NCBI RefSeq assembly: GCF_000420025.1
Contig: NZ_ATUD01000001.1
Location: forward strand, 62,001 to 126,000
Reading direction: 5' to 3'
DNA length: 64,000 nt
Origin: Patulibacter americanus DSM 16676
GTDB taxonomy: Bacteria; Actinomycetota; Thermoleophilia; Solirubrobacterales; Solirubrobacteraceae
Shown here: positions 39,002 through 47,559 of the stretch, one piece after another
How positions within the stretch are numbered: position 1 is the stretch's first letter
How the letters are laid out: each line of letters begins with the position of its first letter
The notes under the pieces: model-generated
What the model saw: the letters and a program-made list of their open reading frames with translations, nothing else
Database searches by the model: none
Told to the model about the DNA's origin: nothing
Position numbers and translations under genes: made by a program

Positions 39002-39688
39002 TCAGCCCCGCGGGTGCGCGAGCCCGAGCAGCGACCAGAGCGCCGGGTCGTCGAGCGAGGGGTGCCGGTGGTGCGCGTGCGAGAGGTCGATGCCCGGGAA
39101 GCTCGTGACCCCGAGGACCGTCATCCCGGCGGCGACGCCGGAGTGCACGCCGGTGGGGCTGTCCTCGACGGCGACGCACGCGGCCGGGTCGACGCCGAGG
39201 GCCCCCGCGGCCTTCAGGTAGATGTCGGGCGCGGGCTTGGGGTGCTCGACGTCGCCCGCCGTCACCAGCACGTCGAAGGTGTCCGCGTGGCCGGCGCGCA
39301 GCAGCGCCTTCTCCGCGAAGGGGCGCGCGGCGTTCGTGGCCATGGCGACGGGGATGCCCGCGTCCTGGAGCGCCACCACGAGCTCCGCGGCGCCTGGCAT
39401 GACGGCGACCTCGCCGTCGAGCTCCGCGTGGACGAGCTCGACGAGCTCCTCCATGATCTGCGGCCCGCGACCCGGCTCGCCGAGGAACCGCTCGAGCGAC
39501 TCGGACGCGCGGACGAAGCTCGTCCCGATCAGCTCGAGCTTGTGCTCCGCGCGGAACTCGAGGCCGCGGCGGCGGAAGAGCTCGCCCTCGGCCCGGGACC
39601 ACACGTCCTCCGTCTCGAGGAACGTGCCGTCGTTGTCGAAGACGACAGCGGCCGGGCGGAGGACCGCCGGCGCCGTCGCGTCGGCCAT
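39002..39688 (-). CDS. HAD-superfamily phosphatase (second, adjacent paralogue)
   Basis: 228 aa. Motif I FDNDGTFLETEDVW (Asp nucleophile and second Asp kept), motif II AMATNAARPF, motif III Lys in VEHPKPAPDIYLKAAG and motif IV AVEDSPTGVHSG. It is HAD-IA with a helical cap. Its ATG overlaps the stop of the upstream lipoprotein gene by one base and it is followed 5 nt later by another HAD gene, suggesting a tandem duplication that diverged. Substrate unknown. Confidence 0.88.
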   Translation of the reverse strand: MADATAPAVLRPAAVVFDNDGTFLETEDVWSRAEGELFRRRGLEFRAEHKLELIGTSFVRASESLERFLGEPGRGPQIMEELVELVHAELDGEVAVMPGAAELVVALQDAGIPVAMATNAARPFAEKALLRAGHADTFDVLVTAGDVEHPKPAPDIYLKAAGALGVDPAACVAVEDSPTGVHSGVAAGMTVLGVTSFPGIDLSHAHHRHPSLDDPALWSLLGLAHPRG

Positions 39689-40152
39689 CAGGAGCCCTTG
39701 GTGAGCGGCTCGACGCCGCCCGTGATGCGCCAGGGAGTGACGGGCTCGTACAGGTTGCCGAGGCCCTCGTCGTGCTTCAGCGTCACGCGCATCGTGCCGC
39801 CGCCCTTGGCCTTCACCGTCACGACCGCCTCGGTGTCGCTGCTCTGCTCCGTGGCGTAGTCGAGGTCCTTGACCTGCGCGGTCTCGCCGATGGCCTCGCC
39901 GTCGTAGACCCAGTTCGCGCGCTCCATGCTCTCGCGGCACTTCTCGCCCGCCACGCCGGTCCGCGCGATCGCGTTCTGCGCGTCCTGCGTCAGGTAGTCG
40001 CACGCCCGCTGGCCGTTCTCCTGCACCAGCGCCTCGGAGATGAAGTCGCGAACCGCCGTCTGCGGCTCGTCCTTCTTGAAGTCGCCGCAGCCCGTGACGG
40101 CGAGCGTCAGCACGGACGCCAGGGCGATTGGGAGCACGCGGGTCGTACGCAT
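39688..40152 (-). CDS. Small lipoprotein with NTF2-like domain
   Basis: 154 aa. Lipobox AVTGC with Cys22; the mature part (QTAVRDFISEALVQENGQRACDYLTQDAQNAIA... to VTPWRITGG) has the helix-then-beta pattern of SnoaL/DUF4878-like secreted proteins, with two Cys (ACDYL, EKCRES) that could pair. CAGAAT lies 8 nt before ATG 40152. First gene of a three-gene unit with the two HAD phosphatases. Function unknown. Confidence 0.75.
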   Translation of the reverse strand: MRTTRVLPIALASVLTLAVTGCGDFKKDEPQTAVRDFISEALVQENGQRACDYLTQDAQNAIARTGVAGEKCRESMERANWVYDGEAIGETAQVKDLDYATEQSSDTEAVVTVKAKGGGTMRVTLKHDEGLGNLYEPVTPWRITGGVEPLTKGS

Positions 40153-40348
40153 CCCGGGGGATTCTGCCGTGTGCGGCGCTCGCGCGCATCCTCGCGTGTG
40201 AGACGACGGCCCCGAGGCCCCCTGGTCCTGCCCCGGACCGGTCGCGGCAGCACACCCGGCGGGTCGGCGTCCCCGGCCGCGGGCACCGCCGCGAGTCGTC
40301 GCCGGGGAGCCGACGTACGGACGGGCCCAGGTGTGAGGATCGGACGCC

Positions 40349-41023
40349 ATGGCCCGCGCGACCGCCTCCGCCACCCCTCGACCGCCGGTCCCGCCCGCGG
40401 TGCCCGACGGGCTGCCGGACGCGACCCCCGAGCCGGCACCGGAGCACGAGCTGCGGGTGGCGCGCGTGGCGCTGGACTGGTCGCAGGCCGGGGGCGTCGA
40501 CGCCCGGGCGATGACCGTCGAGCGGGCGCGGCTGCAGCGCCCCGTGCTCGACGGCGCGCGGCTGCCGCTGCTCTCCCTCACGGACGTCGAGGTGGCCGGC
40601 GGGAGCATGGCCAACGCCGACCTGCGCGAGGCGACGTGGGACCGCACCGAGCTGCGGCGCGTCCGTCTGACCGGCGCGCGGGTCACCGACGGGCGGCTCG
40701 AGGACGTCGTGCTCCGTGGCTGCCTGCTCGACCTGGCGGCGCTCGGCGGCTGCAAGCTCCGGCGCGTCGTGCTCGAGGAGTGCCGCCTGACCGGCGCCGA
40801 CCTGCAGGAGCTCGCCTGCGAGGACGTCGTGTTCGACTCCTGCGACCTCTCCGAGGCCGACCTGACCGGTTGCCGGTTCAGCCGCACAGAGATGCGCGAC
40901 TGCACGCTCGACGGCGCCCGCGGGCTCGAGTTCCTGCGCGGCGTGGGGATGCGCTGGGAGGACGTCCTGCGCTCCGCCGGCCCGTTCGCCGCGCACGTCG
41001 GCGTGCGCCTGATCGACGCCTAG
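40349..41023 (+). CDS. Pentapeptide-repeat protein
   Basis: 224 aa. After a Pro-rich N-terminus (1-35) the chain shows A(D/N)Lxx-type five-residue periodicity from about residue 55 to 195 (ARLQRPVLDGARL, ANADLREATWDRTEL, GCKLRRVVLEECRLTGADL, SEADLTGCRF), forming a right-handed beta-helix. Some members protect DNA gyrase from quinolones, but there is no direct evidence for that here. A DHA2 efflux pump gene lies downstream across a terminator. Confidence 0.8.
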   Translation: MARATASATPRPPVPPAVPDGLPDATPEPAPEHELRVARVALDWSQAGGVDARAMTVERARLQRPVLDGARLPLLSLTDVEVAGGSMANADLREATWDRTELRRVRLTGARVTDGRLEDVVLRGCLLDLAALGGCKLRRVVLEECRLTGADLQELACEDVVFDSCDLSEADLTGCRFSRTEMRDCTLDGARGLEFLRGVGMRWEDVLRSAGPFAAHVGVRLIDA

Positions 41024-41065
41024 CGTCCGGCGGGACGCCCGGCGACGGAGCACGGCCCGCCCGCC

Positions 41066-41096
41066 CAGGGACGCCGGGCGGTGCCGGGCGTCCCTG
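41066..41096 (+). terminator. Terminator after the pentapeptide-repeat gene
   Basis: CAGGGACGCC and GGCGTCCCTG, perfect 10-bp arms with an 11-nt loop. Confidence 0.65.
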
Positions 41097-41150
41097 CGCG
41101 TCCGCCGTCTGGAAGCGGTTCGACGGGCCGTCGCGGCACACTGGACGGCC

Positions 41151-42656
41151 GTGGCGCTCTCCCTCCAGAACCCCAAGGTCAGCGTGAGCGTCGTCTTCGT
41201 GGCGGCGATGTTCATGAACATCCTCGACACGACGATCGTCAACACGGCGATCCCGGCGATCGGCAGGCAGTTCGACGCCTCCGTCTCGAGCACGGGCGCC
41301 GTCGCGTCGGCCTACCTCGTGAGCCTCGCGGTCGTCATCCCCGCGTCGGGGTGGCTCGGGGATCGCTTCGGCACGCGGCGGATCTTCCTCGTCGCCCTCG
41401 CGCTGTTCACCCTGGCCTCCGGGCTCTGCGGGCTGGCGAGCTCGCTCGGGCAGCTCATCGGGTTCCGCGTGCTGCAGGGCGTCGGCGGCGGCATGATGAC
41501 CCCCGTCGGGATGGCGATGCTGTTCCGCGTCTTCCCGCAGAACGAGCGCGTCCGCGCCTCGCGCATCCTCGTGCTGCCCACGGCGCTGGCGCCCGCGCTC
41601 GGCCCCGTCCTCGGCGGCCTCTTCGTCGACCACCTCTCGTGGCACTGGGCGTTCATCGTCAACGTGCCGATCGGCCTGGCCGCCCTCGTGTTCGGCGCGA
41701 TGTACCTGCCGGAGAGCGAGAAGGGCGAGCGCGGCCGCTTCGACGCGCTGGGCTTCGTGCTGGCCGGCGTCGGCCTCGGGAGCCTCATGTACGCGGTCTC
41801 CGAGGGTCCCGTCCGCGGCTGGGGCACCGTCGGGATCGTGGCGCCGGGCATCCTGGGCGTCGTGCTGCTGGTCGCGCTCGTCGTCCACGAGCTGCGCACC
41901 GCCGCGCCGCTCCTGCACCTGCGGCTGCTGCGCGACCGCATCTTCTCCTCGTCGATCCTGATCATGATCCCCGCGACGGCCGGGTTCCTCGGGTTCCTCT
42001 ACGCGTTCCCGCTGCTCCAGCAGGAGGGGCTCGGGCGCTCCGCGTCCACCTCGGGGTTCCTCACGTTCCCCGAGGCGATCGGGGTCATGGTCGGCTCGCA
42101 GATCATCTCCCGGCTCTACCCCGTCGTCGGCCCCCGGCGCCTCATGGCCGTGGGCGCGGCGGTCGTGGCGGCGCTCGCCGCGTTCCTCAGCACGATCGAC
42201 GGCGGCACCCCCGACGCCGTGGTCGTCGTGGCGATGTTCTTCCTCGGCCTGGCGATGTCGTCCGTCTTCATCCCCCAGCAGTCCGCGGCGTTCGCGAACA
42301 TCTCGGCGCGCGAGACCGGCCAGGCGTCGGGGCTCTTCAACGCCCTCCGGCAGACGGGCGCGGCGGTGGGCGTGGCGACACTGGCCACCGTCATCGCGGT
42401 GATCGGCCCGCTCGAGTCCTCCGGCGGCGCCGGTGCGCCGGTGCCGAACCTGACGGCCTACCACGCCGCGTTCCTCGTGTCGGCCGGCCTGCTCGTGGTC
42501 GCGGCCCTCATGGCGCTGCGGATCCGCGACTCCGACGCCGCGTCGACCATGGGAACCCGCGACGACGCCGGGGCGGCCGCCGCCACGCAGCCGTCCGCGC
42601 CGCAGGCCCCGGATCGGCCCGGCCCCGCGTCGCGGTCCGGGGAGGAGCGCGCCTGA
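41151..42656 (+). CDS. DHA2-family MFS multidrug efflux transporter
   Basis: 501 aa with 14 predicted helices. NILDTTIVNTAIPAI (helix 1, motif D1), GWLGDRFGTRRIF (motif A), RVLQGVGGGMMTPVGMAM (motif B) and ALAPALGPVLGG (motif C, antiporter signature) place it in the EmrB/QacA group. Likely drug/proton antiport across the cytoplasmic membrane. GTG 41151 is preceded by CACACT about 8 nt upstream. The C-terminal tail is hydrophilic and Ala/Pro-rich. Confidence 0.92.
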   Translation: MALSLQNPKVSVSVVFVAAMFMNILDTTIVNTAIPAIGRQFDASVSSTGAVASAYLVSLAVVIPASGWLGDRFGTRRIFLVALALFTLASGLCGLASSLGQLIGFRVLQGVGGGMMTPVGMAMLFRVFPQNERVRASRILVLPTALAPALGPVLGGLFVDHLSWHWAFIVNVPIGLAALVFGAMYLPESEKGERGRFDALGFVLAGVGLGSLMYAVSEGPVRGWGTVGIVAPGILGVVLLVALVVHELRTAAPLLHLRLLRDRIFSSSILIMIPATAGFLGFLYAFPLLQQEGLGRSASTSGFLTFPEAIGVMVGSQIISRLYPVVGPRRLMAVGAAVVAALAAFLSTIDGGTPDAVVVVAMFFLGLAMSSVFIPQQSAAFANISARETGQASGLFNALRQTGAAVGVATLATVIAVIGPLESSGGAGAPVPNLTAYHAAFLVSAGLLVVAALMALRIRDSDAASTMGTRDDAGAAAATQPSAPQAPDRPGPASRSGEERA

Positions 42657-42677
42657 CCCGTGCGCCATGATCGGCGG

Positions 42678-43277
42678 GTGCGCACCGACTTCGACCCCGC
42701 CGAGCTGGGCTCCCGCAGCTTCTACCGGCTGCTGACCGCCACGATCCTCCCCCGGCCGATCGCCTGGGTCTCGACGACGTCGGAGGACGGGGTCGACAAC
42801 CTGGCGCCCCATTCGTTCTTCACCGTCGCGTGCGTCGACCCGCCGATCGTGCAGTTCACCTCCGTCGGCCGCAAGGACACCTTGCGCAACGTCGAGGCGA
42901 ACCGGGAGTTCGTCGTCCACCTGACGCCGGAGGACCTGTTCGAGCAGGTCAACGCGACGGGCACGAACTACCCCGCGCACCACTCCGAGTTCGACGCGGC
43001 CGGGCTGGAGCGCGAGCCCAGCCTGCGCGTGCGTCCGCCGCGGGTGAAGGCGTCCCCCGTCGCGCTGGAGTGCGTCCTGCACGGCACGATGAGCTTCGGG
43101 GACTCCACGATGGTCCTCGGCCGGGTCGTCCACGCCGCCGTCCACACGGACGTGCTCGCCGAGGACGGTCTGCCCGCGGTCGACCGCCTCTCCCCCGTCT
43201 CGCGCCTCGGCCGCAACGAGTGGGGCGTGCACGGCGAGGTCAAGCGGATCGACCGGGTCCCGTACGAGGCCGACTGA
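42678..43277 (+). CDS. Flavin reductase-like FMN-binding split-barrel protein
   Basis: 199 aa. FYRLLTATILPRPIAWVSTTSEDG and LAPHSFFTVACVDPPIVQFTSVG are the conserved FMN-binding strands of the flavin_Reduct family (PF01613). Members reduce FMN with NAD(P)H or act as FMN-dependent oxidoreductases; the specific substrate is unknown. GTG 42678 is preceded by CATGAT 6 nt upstream. It follows the MFS gene by 21 bp but may have its own promoter. Confidence 0.82.
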   Translation: MRTDFDPAELGSRSFYRLLTATILPRPIAWVSTTSEDGVDNLAPHSFFTVACVDPPIVQFTSVGRKDTLRNVEANREFVVHLTPEDLFEQVNATGTNYPAHHSEFDAAGLEREPSLRVRPPRVKASPVALECVLHGTMSFGDSTMVLGRVVHAAVHTDVLAEDGLPAVDRLSPVSRLGRNEWGVHGEVKRIDRVPYEAD

Positions 43278-43323
43278 GCCGCGGGGACGGGGCCGGCGGC
43301 CGGCCGGGGATACCCTGGGAGGC

Positions 43324-44064
43324 ATGATCGTCCGGACGCCCGAAGAGCTCGAGGGGCTGCGCCGCGTCGGCGGGCTCGTCGCCGAGACGATCCGCCGCAT
43401 GCGCGAGGCCGTACGCCCCGGCGTGACGACGGGCGAGCTCGACCTCATCGCCGCGCGCACGTTCCACGAGTACGGCGCGCAGTCCGCGCCGATGGAGACC
43501 TACGGGTTTCCCGGCTCGACCTGCATCTCGGTCAACGAGCAGATCGTCCACGGCATCCCCGGCGGCCGCAAGCTCAAGGAGGGCGACCTCGTCACCCTCG
43601 ACGTGACCCCGGAGCTCGACGGCTGGTTCGCCGACGCCGCGGTCACCGTCCCGGTCGGCACGGTCTCGCCCGAGGCCCAAGCCCTCCTCGACGTGGCCGA
43701 CGAGTGCCTCGCGGCCGCGCTGGCCGCGATCCGCACGGGCGTGCCGCTGCGCACGATCGGGCAGACCGTCGAGGAGATGGCCGCGCGCCGGGGCGCCTCG
43801 CCCTTCGAGGAGCTGTGCGGGCACGGCATCGGCCGGGCGCTCCACGAGGAGCCGACGATCCCGAACCTCGACGTCGAGTCGCTCACCGAGCCGCTCGAGG
43901 AGGGCCTCGTCATCGCCGTCGAGCCGATGCTCACCATGGGCGACCCCGAGCTCGTCGAGCTCGACGACGGCTGGACGTACGCGACGGTCGACGGCGGGCT
44001 CTCCGTGCACGTCGAGCACACGATCGTCGTGCAGGACGGCGCGCCGATCATCCTGACCGCGTAG
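43324..44064 (+). CDS. map: Methionine aminopeptidase, type I
   Basis: 246 aa, pita-bread fold. All five metal ligands are present: D93 (LDVTPE), D104 (FADAAV), H167 (GHGIG), E200 (VEPML), E231 (VEHTI), with substrate His H76. It removes N-terminal Met from nascent proteins. There is no N-terminal SH3-binding or zinc extension. TACCCT lies 7 nt before ATG 43324, so the transcript is probably leaderless. It is outside the ribosomal-protein operon, so a second copy may exist elsewhere. Confidence 0.94.
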   Translation: MIVRTPEELEGLRRVGGLVAETIRRMREAVRPGVTTGELDLIAARTFHEYGAQSAPMETYGFPGSTCISVNEQIVHGIPGGRKLKEGDLVTLDVTPELDGWFADAAVTVPVGTVSPEAQALLDVADECLAAALAAIRTGVPLRTIGQTVEEMAARRGASPFEELCGHGIGRALHEEPTIPNLDVESLTEPLEEGLVIAVEPMLTMGDPELVELDDGWTYATVDGGLSVHVEHTIVVQDGAPIILTA

Positions 44065-44118
44065 CCGCGGACGGCGTCGACGTTCACCGCGTAGCCGCCG
44101 CGGGCACCTGCGGAGGTG

Positions 44119-44898
44119 ATGTCCACGCGCCGCGCCCTCGTCCGCCGTCCCTCACCCCGCCTCGCCGAGGGGCTCCTGACGCACCTGGAGCGCGAGCCGG
44201 TCGACGTCGACCTGGCCCTGCGCCAGTGGGACGGCTACGTCGCCGCGCTGCAGGACGCGGGCTGGGAGACGATCGAGGTGCCCGCCGCGCCGGAGCACCC
44301 CGACTCGCACTTCATCGAGGACACCGTGGCGATCTTCGGCGACCTCGCTGTCGTCACGCGCCCGGCGACGGAGGAGCGCTCGGGTGAGCAGGACGCGACG
44401 GCCGAGACCCTGCGCGGCCTGGGCTACCGGACGGTGGCGATCGAGGCCCCGGGCACGCTCGAGGGCGGCGACGTCCTCAAGCTCGGCGAGCGCGTGTTCG
44501 TCGGCCGCAGCACCCGCACGAACGCCGAGGGCATCCGCCAGCTGCGGGCGATCCTGGCCGCGGAGGGCCGGCGCCTGACCGCCGTGCCGAACCCGGGCGC
44601 GCTGCACCTGAAGTCCGCCGTCACGTGCCTGCCCGACGGCACGTTCGTCGGCTACCCCGACGCCATGGCCGACGCGTCCTTCTGGCCGTTCTTCCGTGCC
44701 GTTCCCGACTTCCTCGGCGCCCAGGTCGTCACCCTCGACCCGGGCCGCATCCTCATGTCCGCTTCGGCTCCGGAGACCGCCGCGCTGTACGCGGACCTCG
44801 GCTACGACGTCGTGACGGTCGACGTGACGGAGTACGAGAAGCTCGAGGGCTGTGTGACCTGCCTGTCGGTGCGGTTGCGCGAGGCGCCGGGGGCGTAG
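44119..44898 (+). CDS. Dimethylarginine dimethylaminohydrolase (DDAH) family amidinotransferase
   Basis: 259 aa. RALVRRPSPRLAEGL at the N-terminus, PDSHFIEDTVAIFGDLAVVTRP, GTLEGGDVLKLGERVFVG and HLKSAVTCLPDG (catalytic His), with the nucleophilic Cys near the C-terminus in EGCVTCLS. DDAH hydrolyses methylarginines to citrulline and dimethylamine; arginine deiminase-like activities are possible relatives. GGAGG lies only 2 nt before ATG 44119, an odd spacing, and GTG 44116 is directly upstream. Confidence 0.88.
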   Translation: MSTRRALVRRPSPRLAEGLLTHLEREPVDVDLALRQWDGYVAALQDAGWETIEVPAAPEHPDSHFIEDTVAIFGDLAVVTRPATEERSGEQDATAETLRGLGYRTVAIEAPGTLEGGDVLKLGERVFVGRSTRTNAEGIRQLRAILAAEGRRLTAVPNPGALHLKSAVTCLPDGTFVGYPDAMADASFWPFFRAVPDFLGAQVVTLDPGRILMSASAPETAALYADLGYDVVTVDVTEYEKLEGCVTCLSVRLREAPGA

Positions 44899-44916
44899 CG
44901 CGGGTGACCTGACGCC

Positions 44917-45882
44917 CTACGCCGGCAGGGTCCCCGGCAGGTCGAACGGCCCCAGCAGGCTGTGGTCGAACGCCACGATCTCGCGGACGGCGCCGTCCTC
45001 GATCCGCAGGACGTCCAGGGCGAGCAGGACGAACTCGGCGTCGCCCGGGCGGCGGACGTAGCCGGCGACCGCGGGCTGGCGGTTGGCGCGCGTGAGCACG
45101 CAGCGGATCTCGCCCATGGTGTCGCTGCCGAACCCTCCCGCGCGCCAGCTCGCGATGACCTCGTCGCGCCCGGTCCACGTCCCGGGGTACGGCGGCATGG
45201 AGAAGCGGGCCTCCTCGTGCAGGAGCGCGACGAACGCGTCGAGGTCGGCGCGCTCGCTGGCCTCGACGTAGCGCGTCAGCAGCTCGCGCTCGGCCGCCGA
45301 GGGCTCCTGGTCGGGGCGCCACCGGGCCCGCGGCTCCGGCAGGTGCTCGCGCAACCCGGCGTGGGCGCGCTGCAGCGCGGAGTTCACCGACGCGACCGTC
45401 GTCTCGAGGATCTCGGCCGTGTCCTTGGCGGAGAGGTCGAGGACGTCGCGCAGGATCAGCACCGCGCGCGGCAGCGGCTGCAGGTGCTGGATGGCGGCGA
45501 GGAACGTCAGCTCGATCGTCTCCTTCGCGACCACGGCGTCCTCGGGGCCATCGTCGTCGGCGGGCAGCGTCTCGAGCAGGCTGTCGGGATACGGCTGCAG
45601 CCAGAGGATCTCGCCGTCGGCGGTCGGCGTCCGGGGGCGCTTGTCGAGCGCGTCGAGGCAGGCGTTCGTCGCGATGCGGTAGAGCCACGCCCGGAGCGTG
45701 GAGCGCCCGGCGTACTGCTCGCGCTTGCGCCAGGCCCGCAGGAACGTCTCCTGCACGAGGTCCTGGGCCTCTTCGACGTTGCCCGTCATCCGGTAGCAGT
45801 GGACCTGCAGCTCGCGGGCGTGGCGGCGGACCTGGGCCTCGAAGGCCTCGCGGTCCGGGGTGGTCTCGGTGTCGGTGCTCAT
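44917..45882 (-). CDS. ECF sigma factor with C-terminal SnoaL/NTF2-like domain (SigG-like)
   Basis: 321 aa. Sigma region 2 has VHCYRMTGNVEEAQDLVQETFLRAW, and region 4 has LQPLPRAVLILRDVLDLSAKDTAEIL with the helix-turn-helix. LQPYPDSLLE is a mark of the TIGR02960 (SigX5) type. The C-terminal part from about residue 195 (SAAERELLTRYVEASERADLDAFVALLHEEARFSMPP...) is an NTF2-like domain, which in this class replaces or modulates an anti-sigma factor. No adjacent anti-sigma gene is visible. Confidence 0.9.
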   Translation of the reverse strand: MSTDTETTPDREAFEAQVRRHARELQVHCYRMTGNVEEAQDLVQETFLRAWRKREQYAGRSTLRAWLYRIATNACLDALDKRPRTPTADGEILWLQPYPDSLLETLPADDDGPEDAVVAKETIELTFLAAIQHLQPLPRAVLILRDVLDLSAKDTAEILETTVASVNSALQRAHAGLREHLPEPRARWRPDQEPSAAERELLTRYVEASERADLDAFVALLHEEARFSMPPYPGTWTGRDEVIASWRAGGFGSDTMGEIRCVLTRANRQPAVAGYVRRPGDAEFVLLALDVLRIEDGAVREIVAFDHSLLGPFDLPGTLPA

Positions 45883-45931
45883 GGTGGGTGTGACGGCCGG
45901 ACGGGCGGAAGCTCATCACGGGACGGAGCGC

Positions 45932-46020
45932 ACGACGAGCATCGTCGTCCGGCGCCCCGGGGGCAAGCCCGGATCCGCGGCCTGCGTCCGCCGCCCCCGG
46001 GTCCCGGGCGCCGCGGATCC
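45932..46020 (-). terminator. Inverted repeats between sigma factor and Bcp genes
   Basis: A tight hairpin ACGACGA-GCA-TCGTCGT lies at 45932-45948, and an 11-bp perfect pair GGATCCGCGGC (45971-45981) / GCCGCGGATCC (46010-46020) encloses a further GC-rich stem. It lies downstream of bcp and upstream of the sigma gene, so terminator and leader roles are both possible. Confidence 0.45.
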
Positions 46021-46037
46021 CCCCCGGCAACCCCGCC

Positions 46038-46523
46038 CTACGCCGGCTGCAGCGCGTCGAGCGCGGCGAGCACCTTCGCGTCGTGCTCGGCCGGCTTGAC
46101 CTTCGGGAAGACCTCGCGGACGACGCCCTCGGGGTCGACGATGACCGTGGAGCGCGACGCGCCCCAGTAGGTCTTGCCGTACATCGACTTCTCCACCCAC
46201 GTGCCGTACGCCTCGCAGACCGCGTGGTCCTCGTCGGCCAGGAGCGTGAAGTCCAGGGACTCCTTCTCCACGAACTTCGCGACCTTCGCCACCGGGTCGG
46301 GCGAGACGCCCAGGACGCGGGCGCCCCGGCGCTCGTACTCGGCGCGGTTGTCGCGGACGGAGCAGGCCTGCGTGGTGCAGCCCGGCGTCGAGGCCTTGGG
46401 GTAGAAGTAGAGGACGACCCACGTGCCGCGCAGCTCCGAGAGCGTGACGGGCGTGCCGTCGGCGGCGGGCAGCGTGAAGTCGGGGGCGGTCTGACCGGGC
46501 TCGGGAAGGGGCACGAGGCCCAT
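46038..46523 (-). CDS. bcp: Thiol peroxidase, Bcp/PrxQ-type peroxiredoxin
   Basis: 161 aa thioredoxin-fold peroxiredoxin. The peroxidatic Cys C49 in TPGCTTQAC and resolving Cys C54 five residues later identify the atypical 2-Cys PrxQ alpha type, with YFYPKASTPGC and the conserved Arg further on (GASRSTVIVD). It reduces hydrogen peroxide and organic hydroperoxides in the cytoplasm using thioredoxin. ATG 46523 faces the divergent oxidoreductase gene only 19 bp away; GACTCT is a candidate -10 and overlaps the opposite promoter. Confidence 0.92.
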   Translation of the reverse strand: MGLVPLPEPGQTAPDFTLPAADGTPVTLSELRGTWVVLYFYPKASTPGCTTQACSVRDNRAEYERRGARVLGVSPDPVAKVAKFVEKESLDFTLLADEDHAVCEAYGTWVEKSMYGKTYWGASRSTVIVDPEGVVREVFPKVKPAEHDAKVLAALDALQPA

Positions 46524-46542
46524 CGTGCCAGAGTCCCCCGGG

Positions 46543-47499
46543 ATGCCCGAGCTGCCCGACACCATGCGCGCCGTCGTCGCCACCGCGGCCGGCGGACCCG
46601 ACGTCCTCGAGCTTCGCGAGGTCCCGCGACCCTCCCCCGGGCCCGGCGAGGTGTTGATCCGCGTCGCCGCGGCCGGCATCAACCCCGTCGACCTCAAGAC
46701 CCGCCAGGGCGCCGGTGCCACGCGGTTCCTCGGCGAGCACCCGTTCCCGTGGATCCCGGGCTGGGACCTTGCCGGCACGGTTGTCGAGGCCGGCTGGGGC
46801 GTCGCCCGCTTCGGCGTCGGCGACCGGGTCTTCGGCACCGTCGGGTTCCCCCACGCCGCGGGGGCCTACGCGGAGTACGCGGTCGCCCACGTCTCGCAGC
46901 TCAGCCGCTCGCCGGCGAACCTCGACGACGTCCACACCGCCGCGATGGCGATGGGCGGCCTGACGGCGTGGCAGGCCATGGCTGACGCGGGCGGCCTGGA
47001 GACGAACCAGCGCGTGCTGATCACCGCGGCGTCGGGCGGCGTGGGCCACCTCGCGGTCCAGATCGCCGCCGACCTCGGCGCGCACGTGCTCGCGCTCTGC
47101 TCGCCCGACAACGTCGACTTCGTCCGCGGCCTCGGCGCCCACGAGATCCTCGACCGCACCCGCGAGGACTGGGCTGCCGGGATCGACCCCGTCGACCTCG
47201 TGCTCGACGGCCACGGCGGGCCGGCTCGACGGGCGGCCCTCCCCCTCGTGCGGCCCGGCGGGACGATCGTGACCCTGCCCTCGGGCGCGGAGAACGACCC
47301 GGCCCCGGAGGGCGTCCGCGACCCGTGGGTCTACGTCGCCCCGGACGGCCTGGAGCTGCAGCTGCTCACCGGCACCGTGGTGCGCGGCGGCCTGCGGCCC
47401 CACGTCTCGGCGACCTTCGCGCTGGAGGACGCCGCGCAGGCCCACGAGCTCGTGGGCGGCGGGGCGACCCGCGGCAAGGTGGTGCTGACGGTCGGCTGA
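46543..47499 (+). CDS. Zinc-independent quinone oxidoreductase (NADP-dependent MDR family)
   Basis: 318 aa. GroES-like N-terminal domain (PGPGEVLIRVAAAGINPVDLKTRQG) and Rossmann domain with ITAASGGVGHLAVQIAADLGAHVLAL. No structural or catalytic zinc ligands are visible, as in zeta-crystallin/QorA-like enzymes. It reduces quinones or enones with NADPH. ATG 46543 is chosen over GTG 46525 because CAGAGT lies 8 nt upstream and the opposite bcp promoter uses the complementary bases. Confidence 0.87.
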   Translation: MPELPDTMRAVVATAAGGPDVLELREVPRPSPGPGEVLIRVAAAGINPVDLKTRQGAGATRFLGEHPFPWIPGWDLAGTVVEAGWGVARFGVGDRVFGTVGFPHAAGAYAEYAVAHVSQLSRSPANLDDVHTAAMAMGGLTAWQAMADAGGLETNQRVLITAASGGVGHLAVQIAADLGAHVLALCSPDNVDFVRGLGAHEILDRTREDWAAGIDPVDLVLDGHGGPARRAALPLVRPGGTIVTLPSGAENDPAPEGVRDPWVYVAPDGLELQLLTGTVVRGGLRPHVSATFALEDAAQAHELVGGGATRGKVVLTVG

Positions 47500-47505
47500 C
47501 GCGCT

Positions 47506-47548
47506 TGTGTTGCGGTTGACCACCTCAGAGGTGGTCAACCGCAACACA
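47506..47548. terminator. Very long perfect hairpin terminator between convergent genes
   Basis: Two 20-nt arms (47506-47525 and 47529-47548) are perfectly complementary around a 3-nt loop CAG. With a one-base bulge the stem extends by GCGC to about 24 bp. The inner part, GGTTGACCACCT, is less GC-rich than its surroundings. It sits 6 bp after one stop codon and 12 bp before the other. Confidence 0.8.
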
Positions 47549-47559
47549 GCGCTCCGGCC

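Noticed and set aside
40349..41023. Quinolone-resistance (Qnr/MfpA) protein
   Set aside because: The pentapeptide pattern is irregular and too short on its own to support a gyrase-protecting role.
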